From: Paludibaculum sp.
GTDB lineage: Bacteria; Acidobacteriota; Terriglobia; Bryobacterales; Bryobacteraceae
Direction: 5' to 3'
Assembly: GCA_029973955.1 (NCBI GenBank)
Contig: JARKQJ010000005.1
Coordinates: 50,638 to 114,637 of the forward strand
Length of the DNA: 64,000 nucleotides
Shown piece after piece: positions 1 through 11,781 of this stretch (positions within the stretch are counted from its first letter, which is position 1; the number at the start of each line of letters is the position of its first letter). The notes below the pieces were generated by a model. The model ran no database searches. It was given only the letters and a program-made list of their open reading frames with translations, and was not told the origin of the DNA. A program made the translations under genes and the position numbers.

Positions 1-67
1 TTTACAGGACACGCTGTCTGAATCTCCTTGATGGCACGCTGCTTGCAGTTCAAATTGCGAGCGAACC

Positions 68-3667
<3,600 letters not shown>

Positions 3668-3669
3668 CC

Positions 3670-4674
3670 ATGGCCGTCGATCTCACAACCGGATACCTCG
3701 GACTCAAACTCCGCACCCCTCTGGTTGCCTCGTCCTCGCCCTTTTGCAAGGACATCGGCAACATCCTGAGACTGGAAGACGCCGGGGCGTCGGCCATTGT
3801 TCTGCACTCGCTGTTTGAGGAGCAGATCCAGGTGGAGAGCGGAGAACTGGACCGCTTCCTGACGGAGACGTCGGACAGCTACGGCGAAGCGAGCAGCTAC
3901 TTCCCTGAGATGGGGTCGTACAACTTCGGGCCGGAGCCGTACCTGAATCACATCCGCAAGGCGAAGGAGAGCGTGGACGTGCCCGTAATCGGGAGTCTCA
4001 ACGGCGTCTCCACGGGCGGATGGATCCGCTACGCGCAGTTGATGGAGCAAGCCGGCGCGGACGCGCTGGAGTTGAACATCTACTACATGCCGACGGACCT
4101 GGAGATGACGGCGCAGAAGGTCGAGGAGATGTACTTCGACCTGGTGAGTCACGTGAAGGCGAGCGTGCGGATCCCGGTGTCGATCAAGTTGGGATCGCAC
4201 TTCACCGCGTTCGCGCACTTTGCGACGCGAATGGATGCGGCCGGGGCGGACGGACTGGTGCTGTTCAACCGGTTCTACCAGCCTGACTTCGACCTGGACG
4301 AACTCGAAGTGGTCCCGAACCTGGTGCTGAGCGACTCGCATGAGCTTCGGCTGCGGCTGCACTGGACGGCGCTGCTGTACAACCGGATCCGGCCGGATCT
4401 GGCGATTACGGGCGGCGTGCACACGGCCGAGGACGTGGTGAAGGGTGTCATGAGCGGCGCGCGCTGCACGATGATGACCTCGGCTCTGCTGCGGCACGGG
4501 ATTCCTTATCTCGAGAAGATCGAGGAAGACCTGATCGACTGGATGGAAGAGCACGAGTACGAATCGATCCGGCAGATGCGCGGATCGATGAGTGCGCAGT
4601 CGGTGGCTGAACCGGCGGCGTTCGAGCGTGCGAACTACATGAAGGTGCTGTCGAGCTACACGTTGAAGTCGTAG
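3670..4674 (+). CDS. Dihydroorotate dehydrogenase-like flavoprotein (PFOR partner)
   Basis: A 334-residue TIM-barrel protein of the dihydroorotate dehydrogenase superfamily, starting 2 bp after nifJ with a strong AAGGAGG about 10 bases upstream. The N-terminus ([20 protein letters not shown]) and the C-terminal phosphate-binding segment ([19 protein letters not shown]) are FMN-barrel features. True class 1 enzymes have a Cys or Ser base after the ELN strand; here the equivalent stretch reads [10 protein letters not shown], with neither. It is therefore probably not a pyrimidine-pathway enzyme. Genes of this type commonly sit beside nifJ, which suggests a redox role linked to PFOR, but no reaction can be assigned. 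The family call is firm; the function is unknown. Confidence 0.85.
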   Translation: MAVDLTTGYLGLKLRTPLVASSSPFCKDIGNILRLEDAGASAIVLHSLFEEQIQVESGELDRFLTETSDSYGEASSYFPEMGSYNFGPEPYLNHIRKAKESVDVPVIGSLNGVSTGGWIRYAQLMEQAGADALELNIYYMPTDLEMTAQKVEEMYFDLVSHVKASVRIPVSIKLGSHFTAFAHFATRMDAAGADGLVLFNRFYQPDFDLDELEVVPNLVLSDSHELRLRLHWTALLYNRIRPDLAITGGVHTAEDVVKGVMSGARCTMMTSALLRHGIPYLEKIEEDLIDWMEEHEYESIRQMRGSMSAQSVAEPAAFERANYMKVLSSYTLKS

Positions 4675-4692
4675 ACAGTTACTCGCGATAGA

Positions 4693-4736
4693 ACGACCCC
4701 GCTGCTCCGATGGAGTGGCGGGGCCGTTGGTTTTTT
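4693..4736 (+). terminator. Intrinsic terminator after the nifJ operon
   Basis: A GC-rich hairpin (ACGACCCCGC pairing with GCGGGGCCGT, one mismatch, extended inward by CTCC/GGAG) is followed within three bases by six Ts. It lies 18 bp after the stop of the DHODH-like gene and probably ends the nifJ transcript. Confidence 0.8.
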
Positions 4737-4747
4737 CAACGTTTCTC

Positions 4748-4881
4748 CGTATTTCGGGGACGGTGCACTCAATCCCCAAATTCCCAGCAGTTTTGGCAAA
4801 GCTCAGAAGGGGAAGCGCCTGAAAACAGGGCAGGCGGGGCTGGAAGAGTTTGGGGATTGAGTGCACCGTCCCCGAAATACG
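4748..4881. repeat. 134-bp element with perfect 33-bp inverted repeats
   Basis: Bases 4748-4780 are the exact reverse complement of 4849-4881 over 33 bp, separated by a 68-bp centre. The arm core reads GGGGACGGTGCACTCAATCC. No open reading frame fits inside and no target-site duplication is obvious at the flanks. The structure resembles a small non-autonomous mobile element (MITE) or a REP/BIME-like repeat; no transposase lies in this window. A transcript through it would form a very stable long-stem hairpin. I found no second copy by eye. Confidence 0.85.
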
Positions 4882-4959
4882 ATGTTTGTTCGCTGGCTGG
4901 GGTATCGAAAGGGGTATGCTTTGGGATATCTCTCTTGGAGATGAGGGGAGAGGTTGCTG

Positions 4960-5550
4960 ATGCATGCGTTGGGTTTGTCGGCGGGCGTAGTGTTACTGAG
5001 CCTCGGGCTGAGTGCAATCCCGATTACGATCACTTTTGACAGCGGAGATCCCATTGGGGGGCTGGTGTCCGGGTCCGTGCTGGGGTCACAGTATGCGGCG
5101 GCCACGGGGGCCACCTTCAGCGCCAACGCCATTTCCGGGTCAGGGGGGGCGACTGGAAACTGGGCAACAAACACCAACTTGACGATCGCCGATGCCGCCG
5201 GTAGCGGCGTGGGCGGCCTGAGAGCCCCTTCCCTGGTCAGCGGAAATCTGTTGCACAGCATCAATGGGTGGGCGAACGAAGATGGGGACGCGAGCTTCCG
5301 CATCTCGTTTGCCAATCCGGTGAGGGACTTCAGCGCCACGTTTGCGGGCATCAAGACGGCGGGATCCACCAGGGTCTTCGCCTACAACGGCGCGACGCTG
5401 CTGGCGACGGTGGCCGCGGCCCGAACGGGACAGCAAGTGGTGAGCGTGAGCGGCGTAGGACTGATCGCCTCGGTGGCGGTGACGCCGGGCGACTATTCCG
5501 ACTGGGTGGGTGTAGACGACATCACCTTCACGCCCTCGCAACAATCGTAG
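4960..5550 (+). CDS. Secreted PEP-CTERM-type protein, truncated by an amber codon
   Basis: A 196-residue exported protein of unknown function. I chose the ATG at 4960 because GGGAGAGG lies about 6 bases upstream; a TTG at 4954 is in the same frame. A hydrophobic signal peptide (ALGLSAGVVLLSLGLSAIP) is followed by a Gly/Ser/Ala-rich region and a beta-sandwich-like domain ending in VGVDDITF, a pattern typical of PEP-CTERM proteins. The TAG at 5548-5550 comes directly before an in-frame PEP-CTERM tail (5551-5637). As it stands, the product would be secreted but could not be processed by an exosortase. It could be a recent nonsense mutation, a sequencing error or readthrough. Confidence 0.7.
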   Translation: MHALGLSAGVVLLSLGLSAIPITITFDSGDPIGGLVSGSVLGSQYAAATGATFSANAISGSGGATGNWATNTNLTIADAAGSGVGGLRAPSLVSGNLLHSINGWANEDGDASFRISFANPVRDFSATFAGIKTAGSTRVFAYNGATLLATVAAARTGQQVVSVSGVGLIASVAVTPGDYSDWVGVDDITFTPSQQS

Positions 5551-5637
5551 GTTCCGGAGTCTTCGACCGTCGTGGCGATGGGCCTGGGCCTGGCGGCATT
5601 GGGCCTGGCGCCGGCGCGCCGCTCAAAGTCGAACTGA
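5551..5637 (+). pseudogene. Severed PEP-CTERM sorting tail
   Basis: Continuing the frame of the upstream gene past its TAG gives a 28-residue C-terminus: VPESST, then a hydrophobic helix (VVAMGLGLAALGLA), then PARRSKSN and TGA at 5635-5637. This is the tripartite PEP-CTERM architecture. The motif itself is decayed, reading VPESS where VPEPS is usual. No start codon serves it separately. Confidence 0.75.
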
Positions 5638-5659
5638 GGACGGACGAAGTCCAAAGAAG

Positions 5660-5690
5660 CAGGGGTGGCCGCCGAGGCCGCCCCTTTATT
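5660..5690 (+). terminator. Intrinsic terminator
   Basis: GGGGTGGCC and GGCCGCCCC form a 9-bp stem (one G-U pair) around GCCGA, followed by TTTATT. It lies 22 bp after the TGA of the severed PEP-CTERM tail, so it would serve the full-length gene. Confidence 0.75.
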
Positions 5691-5724
5691 GCGGAAATCG
5701 GATGAGCCGGACAGTCACGGCGGT

Positions 5725-5736
5725 TATGATTTCCTC
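5725..5736 (+). promoter_or_regulatory. -10 element directly before a start codon (possible leaderless start)
   Basis: TATGAT at 5725-5730 is followed by six bases and then the ATG at 5737 of the TonB receptor gene. No Shine-Dalgarno sequence is present. With usual spacing, transcription would begin at or within a base of the A of the ATG. Confidence 0.45.
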
Positions 5737-8016
5737 ATGTGGTTTCGCGCCGGGTTGCTTCTGATGGGTGTGTTGGTCCCAGTTTGGGGGCGGCAGGGAT
5801 TGACCGGCACTGTGCGGGATGCGGCGGGCGGAGAGCGACTGGCGCGGGTGAAGGTCGCCCTGGCGTGCGGTGACACGGAACAGGAGACACGAAGTGATGC
5901 GGAGGGGCGATTCGGGTTCGAGCGCGCGGCCGAGGCGGGCTGCGTATTGCAGGCGGCGCTGGTGGGCTACCGGACACTGCGACTGGAGTTGAAGGGTGAG
6001 TCAGAGGTGGAACTGGCCCTGACGCCGGATACTTTCACGCGGCGGGAGCAGGTGAACGTAGCAGCCGGGCCGTTTGAGGTGACGGAGCAGTCGAGTCCGT
6101 CCGAGCGCGTCCTGACCGGTGCGGAGATCAAGAACCTGGCGGCGGTGCTGATCGACGATCCGTTGAGGGCTGCGCAGGCGCTGCCGGGGGTGGCGTCGTC
6201 AAACGACTATGTTGCGCAGTTTTCCGTGCGGGGTGCGGCCTTCCAGCGGACGGGGGTGTATCTGGACGGGGTCCTGATGCATAGCCCGTTCCACACGGTG
6301 CAGAGCCAGGAAGAGACGGGTTCGTTGTCGATAGTGAATGCCGACCTGGTGGAGGAACTGGTGTTGCACGCGGGCGCGCTGCCGGCCGCCTATGCGGACC
6401 GCACGGCCGGGGCGCTGGACCTGCGGTTGAGAGATGGCGACCGGACGGCGCCGATCATCCGCCTCAACGTGGGTGTGGCGGCTTCGGGGCTGGTGGCAGA
6501 GGGGCCGCTGACGAAGTCCAGGCGCGGTTCCTGGCTGGTTGCGGCTCGAAAGAGCTATCTGCAATACCTGCTGCGCAAGAGTACGGCCGGGGACACCCTG
6601 GCGTTTGGGTTTTTCGACGCGGAAGGGCGGCTGACATACGATCTGGACCGCCGCAATCAGGTCACGCTGAGCTTCATGGATGGCAGTTCGGATCTGGACC
6701 GCAGCGAAAACAAGAGCACGCTGGGGCTTAACGCGATCATGAACGGGGACTACCACACGACGGTAGTGAACCTGGGTTGGCGGTACGCGCCGTCGTCCGC
6801 GCTGATGCTGACGAATCGCGTTGCCTGGATGCGGGAGCGCTCCGGCAACATCAACAACCGGGATTTGCCGCTGGGTGGCGCCGGATATGGGGAGTGGGTG
6901 GCGAACTCCTCCCTGGTGTGGAACTGGAGTTCGAACGCGCCGCTCCAGGCGGGTACATCGTTCCGCAGGCTGCACGACGACGGGTTTTCGGCGCAGTACA
7001 ATTTCAATCCGCTGGCGGTGCGGCGGCGGGACAACTGGCACGCGACGGGGCTGCGCGGCGGCGGCTATCTGGAGCAAAGCTGGAACAAGGGTCCGCTGCG
7101 ACTGGGCGCGGGCGCGCGCTTCGACGGATTTAGCGAGGCGGGGCCGACGGCTGTCTCTCCGCACGCTTCGGCGACGGTGCAGGTGGGGCGCGGCACACGC
7201 CTGCAGGCAGCGTGGAGCCAGTCGATCCAATATCCAGCGCTGATGCCGCTGTTTATCCAGAATATGGGGAACCGGGCCCTGCTGCCGGAGCGGGCGACGC
7301 ATATGGTAGGCGCGGTGGAGCAGAGCCTGGGCGGCCGCACGCGGCTGCGGGCGGAGTGGTTTCAGCGAGACGACCGCGACCTGATCGCGCAGCCGCTGAT
7401 CGAGCCGCGAATGCTGAGCAACGGAACGATCTTCACCCCGCCGGCGGCGCCCAAATACCTGAACTCGGTTCGAGGCCAGGCGCGCGGGTTCGAGGTGTTT
7501 CTGCAGCGGCGCACGGCGAACCGGGTGTCGGGGTGGGTCTCCTACGGGTACACGAAAACAGCGATGCACGACGGCGTGACCGGGGCGAACTACGCCGCGG
7601 ATTCCGAGCAGCGGCACACGGTGAACGCGTACGCGAGCTATCGAATCACGCCGGCGATCAACTTGAGCGGCCGGTACAGCTACGGCAGCAACTTCCCGAT
7701 TCCAGGCTTCCTCCGGCAGCAGGGTTCTCTGTACTACCTTTCGGAAGAGCGCAATGCGCTGCGGCTGCCGGCTTATCACCGGACGGACCTGCGGCTCAAC
7801 AAGAGTTTCCACCACGAGACGGCGCGCGGCTGGAGCTGGCGCGGCGTGCTCTACGTGGAAGTGATGAACCTGACAAACCATGAGAACACGACTTACGACT
7901 CATTCAATGGATTCAACTCACGCACGGGGCAGGCCTATCCGGCATTTCTGAAGCTGTTTCCGATTGTGCCGGCGGCAGGGCTGATGATCGAATGGGACAA
8001 GGGGACGAAGCGGTAG
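5737..8016 (+). CDS. TonB-dependent receptor with carboxypeptidase-regulatory-like N-domain
   Basis: An outer-membrane receptor of 759 residues. The start is placed at ATG 5737, which opens directly into a signal peptide (MWFRAGLLLMGVLVPVWG). Residues about 22-105 form a CarboxypepD_reg-like beta-sandwich (GLTGTVRDAAGG). A plug domain follows (about 130-240, with FSVRGAAFQRTGVYLDGV and LPAAYADRTAGALDLRL), then a beta-barrel with alternating aromatic strands to the C-terminus. Such proteins import bulky ligands using TonB energy; a TonB protein is encoded at 31077-32144. The substrate cannot be read from sequence. A -10-like TATGAT lies 6 bases upstream and no Shine-Dalgarno is visible. Confidence 0.88.
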   Translation: MWFRAGLLLMGVLVPVWGRQGLTGTVRDAAGGERLARVKVALACGDTEQETRSDAEGRFGFERAAEAGCVLQAALVGYRTLRLELKGESEVELALTPDTFTRREQVNVAAGPFEVTEQSSPSERVLTGAEIKNLAAVLIDDPLRAAQALPGVASSNDYVAQFSVRGAAFQRTGVYLDGVLMHSPFHTVQSQEETGSLSIVNADLVEELVLHAGALPAAYADRTAGALDLRLRDGDRTAPIIRLNVGVAASGLVAEGPLTKSRRGSWLVAARKSYLQYLLRKSTAGDTLAFGFFDAEGRLTYDLDRRNQVTLSFMDGSSDLDRSENKSTLGLNAIMNGDYHTTVVNLGWRYAPSSALMLTNRVAWMRERSGNINNRDLPLGGAGYGEWVANSSLVWNWSSNAPLQAGTSFRRLHDDGFSAQYNFNPLAVRRRDNWHATGLRGGGYLEQSWNKGPLRLGAGARFDGFSEAGPTAVSPHASATVQVGRGTRLQAAWSQSIQYPALMPLFIQNMGNRALLPERATHMVGAVEQSLGGRTRLRAEWFQRDDRDLIAQPLIEPRMLSNGTIFTPPAAPKYLNSVRGQARGFEVFLQRRTANRVSGWVSYGYTKTAMHDGVTGANYAADSEQRHTVNAYASYRITPAINLSGRYSYGSNFPIPGFLRQQGSLYYLSEERNALRLPAYHRTDLRLNKSFHHETARGWSWRGVLYVEVMNLTNHENTTYDSFNGFNSRTGQAYPAFLKLFPIVPAAGLMIEWDKGTKR

Positions 8017-8031
8017 CGAGGGGAGGCGCCG

Positions 8032-9750
8032 TCAGGCGTCGAGGGCGGAGCGGACGGCAGTAGCGAGGCTGAGGAGGGTGAAGGGCTTCTGGAGAACGGG
8101 GGCTCCACGCTGCTGCGGGTCGAGCTGGGCCATTTCTTCGGAGTATCCGGTGATGAAGAGGGCGCGGAGAGCGGGTTCCCGGCGGCGCAGGAGGCGGAGC
8201 AGTTCCGGACCCTGGATGTCGGGCATGGAGACGTCCGTGATGACGAGGTGGATCTCTCCAGATGAGTTGGAATGTGCAGCGAGCGCCTGGGGGCCGCCGT
8301 TGGCTTCGACGACACGATAGCCGAGGGATTCGAGCATCCGGGCGGCGACACTGCGGACGGCATCGTCGTCCTCCACGAGGAGGATGCGCTCCTGGCCCTG
8401 GGGAAAGGGCGAGCCATTCTGAGCAGAGGGTCCTGGCTGGGGTGCGGCCGGCAAATAGACGCGAAAGGTGGAGCCGGCGCCAGAGGCGCTTTCGGCGGCG
8501 ATGGCGCCGCCGCCGTGAGTGACGATGCCATAGACGGTGGCGAGACCGAGCCCGGTACCGTGTCCGCGCTCCTTGGTGGTGAAGAAGGGCTCAAAGATGC
8601 GGCTGAGGGTGGCCGCATCCATCCCGTGGCCCTCGTCGACGACTGTGAGAAGCGTATAGTGGCCGGGAGCGAGGCCCAGGCCGGCGGTGTCGGCGGGCTC
8701 CAGGAAGCAGATGCGGCGTGTGGATATGTGGATTGAGCCGCCGTCCGGCATGGCGTCCCGGGCGTTGATGATGAGGTTGAGCAGCACCTGTTGCATCTGG
8801 CCTTCGTCGGCGAGCACGCCGGCAGCGGCGGGGTGGAGGTCGGATTGGAGGCGAATCCTCTCTCCGACGAGCCGCTGGAGCAAAGAGAGGGTGGAAGAGA
8901 TGAGCTCGTTGAGGTGGATGGGTTTGGGTTCAACCACCTGTTTGCGGCTGAAGGCGAGCAGTTGTCCGGTGAGGAGCGTGGCGCGTTCGGTAGCTTTGCC
9001 GATTTCGGTGGCGGCCGGGGAGGGGTGGTCGCGGTGGAGCAGTTGGGCGTAGCCGCTGATGACGGTGAGGAGGTTATTGAAATCGTGGGCGATACCGCCG
9101 GCCAGGAGTCCGATGGCTTCCATCTTGGCGAGACGGGAGAGTTGTTCCTCGAGGCGGCGGTGGTCGGTGACATCGACGGCGATGCCGCCGACGAGCGTCC
9201 GGCCGTCGAGTTGGACGGGGAAGCGGTGGACGAGCCAGTCGCGCTCTCCGAGTTTCCCCTTAAGGCGCAGAGTGCGCTCTCCCACCGGTTCGCCCGCCAG
9301 AACCCGCAGGTGGTCCCGATCGGCTATGCGGACCAGGTCTGGCGGGAAGAAGCGGCTGGCCGGTGCGCCGAGCCATTCGTCTCCACCGGCGAAGTTCTGC
9401 TGCCAGGAGGCATTGGCGTAGACGTAGTGGCCGTGCGCGTCGCGCAGGAAAGCGGCGGCGGGCAAGTGGTCCATAAACGCGGCGAAGCGGCTCTCCGACT
9501 CAGAGAGGGCGCGTTGAGAGGCGGCGATGGAGGCGAGGCGGGCGGAGAGGACGGCGTAGAGCAGGAGGCTGGTGACGGCGACGAAGAGGAGTCCCTTGTA
9601 CTGGCTGATGAGGGTGAACTGGGGCGCATTGCCGAAGAGCCGGAAGGTAGCCTTGTCTGAGAGGATAATCCAGGCTCCGGCGGCGAGCGCATAGGCCCCT
9701 GCGATGCGCAAGGCGCTCCGGGCGGGAACGAGTTTCTGGGATCGTTCCAT
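8032..9750 (-). CDS. Hybrid sensor histidine kinase with PAS and receiver domains
   Basis: A membrane-bound sensor kinase of 572 residues. Two N-terminal transmembrane helices (about 12-30 and 48-68) flank a short loop. A PAS domain follows (about 85-205), then HisKA with the phospho-acceptor His in GGIAHDFNNLL (about residue 222), then HATPase_c with NARDAMPDGG (N-box), VDEGHGMD (G1) and GHGTGLGLATVYGIV (G2). A C-terminal receiver domain starts at RILLVEDDDAVR, with the acceptor Asp in LVITDVSMPD (about 506). This matches the FixL/NtrB-like family with a fused receiver. No separate output regulator lies next to it, so phosphate probably passes to a distant partner. It faces away from the TonB receptor and converges on its 3' end. 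Confidence 0.92.
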   Translation of the reverse strand: MERSQKLVPARSALRIAGAYALAAGAWIILSDKATFRLFGNAPQFTLISQYKGLLFVAVTSLLLYAVLSARLASIAASQRALSESESRFAAFMDHLPAAAFLRDAHGHYVYANASWQQNFAGGDEWLGAPASRFFPPDLVRIADRDHLRVLAGEPVGERTLRLKGKLGERDWLVHRFPVQLDGRTLVGGIAVDVTDHRRLEEQLSRLAKMEAIGLLAGGIAHDFNNLLTVISGYAQLLHRDHPSPAATEIGKATERATLLTGQLLAFSRKQVVEPKPIHLNELISSTLSLLQRLVGERIRLQSDLHPAAAGVLADEGQMQQVLLNLIINARDAMPDGGSIHISTRRICFLEPADTAGLGLAPGHYTLLTVVDEGHGMDAATLSRIFEPFFTTKERGHGTGLGLATVYGIVTHGGGAIAAESASGAGSTFRVYLPAAPQPGPSAQNGSPFPQGQERILLVEDDDAVRSVAARMLESLGYRVVEANGGPQALAAHSNSSGEIHLVITDVSMPDIQGPELLRLLRRREPALRALFITGYSEEMAQLDPQQRGAPVLQKPFTLLSLATAVRSALDA

Positions 9751-9754
9751 GAGT

Positions 9755-9794
9755 GAGAAGCAAAAGGCGGCTCACCACATTGGATGAGCCGCCT
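9755..9794 (-). terminator. Intrinsic terminator of the MFS gene
   Basis: AGGCGGCTCA (9765-9774) and TGAGCCGCCT (9785-9794) form a perfect 10-bp stem. On the minus strand it is followed by TTTTGCTT. It lies 22 bp downstream of the MFS stop codon and just upstream of the hybrid kinase gene. Confidence 0.8.
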
Positions 9795-9816
9795 GGGGAG
9801 TCTATTCAAAATTTGG

Positions 9817-10947
9817 CTAAAGGCCGAGGATGACCAACGCCATGACTGTGGAGGCGATGGGGAGGAGCAGTAGGGCCTTTTTGAGTTTCTTGGGGTCGTC
9901 GCCGGCGATGCCGCCGATGACGGGAGAGCTGACAACGAGACCGAGCCAGCCGCAGGTGGAGGCGATGCCGGTGGCGGTGGCGTCGAGACCTTGAGCCTTG
10001 AAGGCGCCGCCGACGAGGCCGAGAGCAGTTGGGAAGACGGGCGCCATGGCGAGGCCGCCGAGGAAGACGAGAGTCCAGGCGGTGGTGGCGTTACTGCTTT
10101 GAAGCATCAGGTAAGTGGTGACGGCCATGGCGATACCGGCGCCGAAGAGCACCATCTTGGGGGTAACGCTGGCGAGAACGGGCACGACAGCGATACGGCC
10201 GAGCAGCAGGCCGAGGGCGAAGCCGAGGGAGAGGATGGTGAGGGCCTTGGATTCCGGCACGCCCTGAGCAATGAGGTGGCGGGCCAGCCAATTCCAGACG
10301 CCGCATTCGCAAGCGACGTAGAGGAAGAGGGACAGGGACAGCAGCAGGAGGACCGGGCTGCCGAGCAGGGTGGAGACCGATTCCGCCTGGAACGCGATCT
10401 TGCCGCTGGCGGGAGCCATCTCCGTGATGCCGTTCACGGCAAGGGCAAGGATTGCGATGGATGCCGCGAAGACCAGCAGGCGGCTGGCATTGTTCTTGAA
10501 GAGGTGGGCGGCGATGAGCGGGGTGATGAGGCCGCCGAGGCCGAAGAAAAGGTTCACGGCGTTGAAGACGGCCGCGCCCTGCAGCCAGGGGACATTGATG
10601 TCTCCGGCGACGGCGAAGGCCGAAGTGACCAGGGCGCCGCCGCCGGTGCCGAGCAGGAGCATCATGCCGGAGATGGAGCCGTAGCCCTTGGCCCCTTTGA
10701 GGCCGATGAGCGCGATGGCGATGAGTGCCAGGGAAAGGAGCATACCAAGTTTCTTGCCCTGGAGGTCCATGAGCGGACCGGCGAAGAAACCGCCAATCAT
10801 GAGTCCGATGGCCTGCATCATGCCGATGCTGCCGTTCTGTTTAGGCGAGAGGCCGAATTTCTTGGAGAGCTCGGGGAGGATGGTCCCGAGCATTGCGGCG
10901 ATCATGCCGTATGTGAGGATGCCGAGAATGTCAGCGATGAGGAGCAT
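9817..10947 (-). CDS. MFS transporter
   Basis: An inner-membrane protein of 376 residues with about 12 hydrophobic segments in two halves, as in the major facilitator superfamily. The motif-A-like loop after helix 2 reads GPLMDLQGKKLGM, and the second half has a matching IGGIAGDDPKKLKKA. The overall look (long N-terminal ILPELSKKFGLSPKQNGSIG, inward Gly-rich helices) is closest to the FHS/sugar-proton symporter-like branch, but the substrate is not predictable. It is a single gene with its own terminator. Confidence 0.85.
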   Translation of the reverse strand: MLLIADILGILTYGMIAAMLGTILPELSKKFGLSPKQNGSIGMMQAIGLMIGGFFAGPLMDLQGKKLGMLLSLALIAIALIGLKGAKGYGSISGMMLLLGTGGGALVTSAFAVAGDINVPWLQGAAVFNAVNLFFGLGGLITPLIAAHLFKNNASRLLVFAASIAILALAVNGITEMAPASGKIAFQAESVSTLLGSPVLLLLSLSLFLYVACECGVWNWLARHLIAQGVPESKALTILSLGFALGLLLGRIAVVPVLASVTPKMVLFGAGIAMAVTTYLMLQSSNATTAWTLVFLGGLAMAPVFPTALGLVGGAFKAQGLDATATGIASTCGWLGLVVSSPVIGGIAGDDPKKLKKALLLLPIASTVMALVILGL

Positions 10948-10989
10948 AGCGAGAAGATGCTATCAAATCGGGTGGCTCGATGGGAATGC

Positions 10990-11037
10990 AGGAAAAGAAG
11001 AAGGCCTGCCGTGACCGCAAGCGCGGAGGCAGGCCTT
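10990..11037 (-). terminator. Intrinsic terminator of the PEP-CTERM gene
   Basis: AAGGCCTGCC (11001-11010) pairs perfectly with GGCAGGCCTT (11028-11037). On the minus strand the stem is followed by CTTCTTTTCC. It lies about 20 bp past the stop of the gene at 11059-11637. Confidence 0.75.
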
Positions 11038-11058
11038 CAGGATCATGAGTGAACGGGT

Positions 11059-11637
11059 TTAACGGCGGCGGCGTAGCAGTCCCACGGCAGCGAGACCGGC
11101 CGCGGCCAGGGCGAGGGAGCCGGGTTCGGGAACCTGGGCTTCACCTGCCAGGCTATAGCGGAAAGAAGCCGCGATGTCAGCTCCGGTATCCTGCGCGCTG
11201 TTGGCCCAGACGGTAACGGCGTTGATTTCGGTGTTCTGCATGTTGAACGCGCCGATGGTGAAGCCGTTGAGGGGGCCATTGGTGGTGGCAGTCGTGCAAG
11301 TGCCGCCGCTCACGTTGCAGATGAGGGAGAAGAAGTCTCCGTTATGAACGACGTCGAGCTGGTATTGGGAGTGCGTGATGTTCGGGCCGCCGATACCGCC
11401 GAATCCCTCAATCCAGAGGTTGAGAGTGCCGCTGTCGCCGGGGTTGACGGTGAGTTGGTTGGCGGAATAGGCGCCGACCGGGGATTGGGTCCAAACGTCG
11501 GCATAGCTGCCGCCGATGGCGGTGTCCCAAATGTTGAGCCCCTGGCCAGGGGTGATGCCAGTGATGGTGATACTGGTAATTGTGCCTGCATTCAGCGAGC
11601 AGGCTAACAACAAAAGACCAATCAGGATTTTAGACAC
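11059..11637 (-). CDS. PEP-CTERM sorting domain protein
   Basis: A 192-residue exported protein. An N-terminal signal peptide (MSKILIGLLLLACSLNAG) precedes a beta-rich body of unknown function. The C-terminus carries a complete PEP-CTERM signal: VPEPG, a hydrophobic Ala/Leu/Gly helix, then RRRR at the very end. In this family an exosortase removes the tail after export and the protein is delivered to the surface or exopolysaccharide matrix. No exosortase gene is in the window. Contrast the gene at 4960-5550, where the same tail is cut off. The gene is preceded by GAGGAG about 5 bases before its ATG and is monocistronic with its own terminator. Confidence 0.88.
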   Translation of the reverse strand: MSKILIGLLLLACSLNAGTITSITITGITPGQGLNIWDTAIGGSYADVWTQSPVGAYSANQLTVNPGDSGTLNLWIEGFGGIGGPNITHSQYQLDVVHNGDFFSLICNVSGGTCTTATTNGPLNGFTIGAFNMQNTEINAVTVWANSAQDTGADIAASFRYSLAGEAQVPEPGSLALAAAGLAAVGLLRRRR

Positions 11638-11721
11638 AGAGAATCTCCTCCTTTGTGCATGATGCTACAGACTGCACTCGGCGTCAATCGGCTGATATGG
11701 CTGAGGGCTTTAGTGGATGAG

Positions 11722-11760
11722 AAGGAGAAACGGGCTGCCGGGCGGTTGCCCGGCAGCCCG
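11722..11760 (-). terminator. Intrinsic terminator of the phosphatase operon
   Basis: A perfect 13-bp stem (11731-11743 with 11748-11760, core CGGGCTGCCGGGC) around a GGTT loop. On the minus strand it is followed by TTTCTCCTTC. It lies about 20 bp beyond the stop of the alkaline phosphatase-family gene. Confidence 0.8.
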
Positions 11761-11781
11761 TTGTGATTGTGAGGCGAGGAA

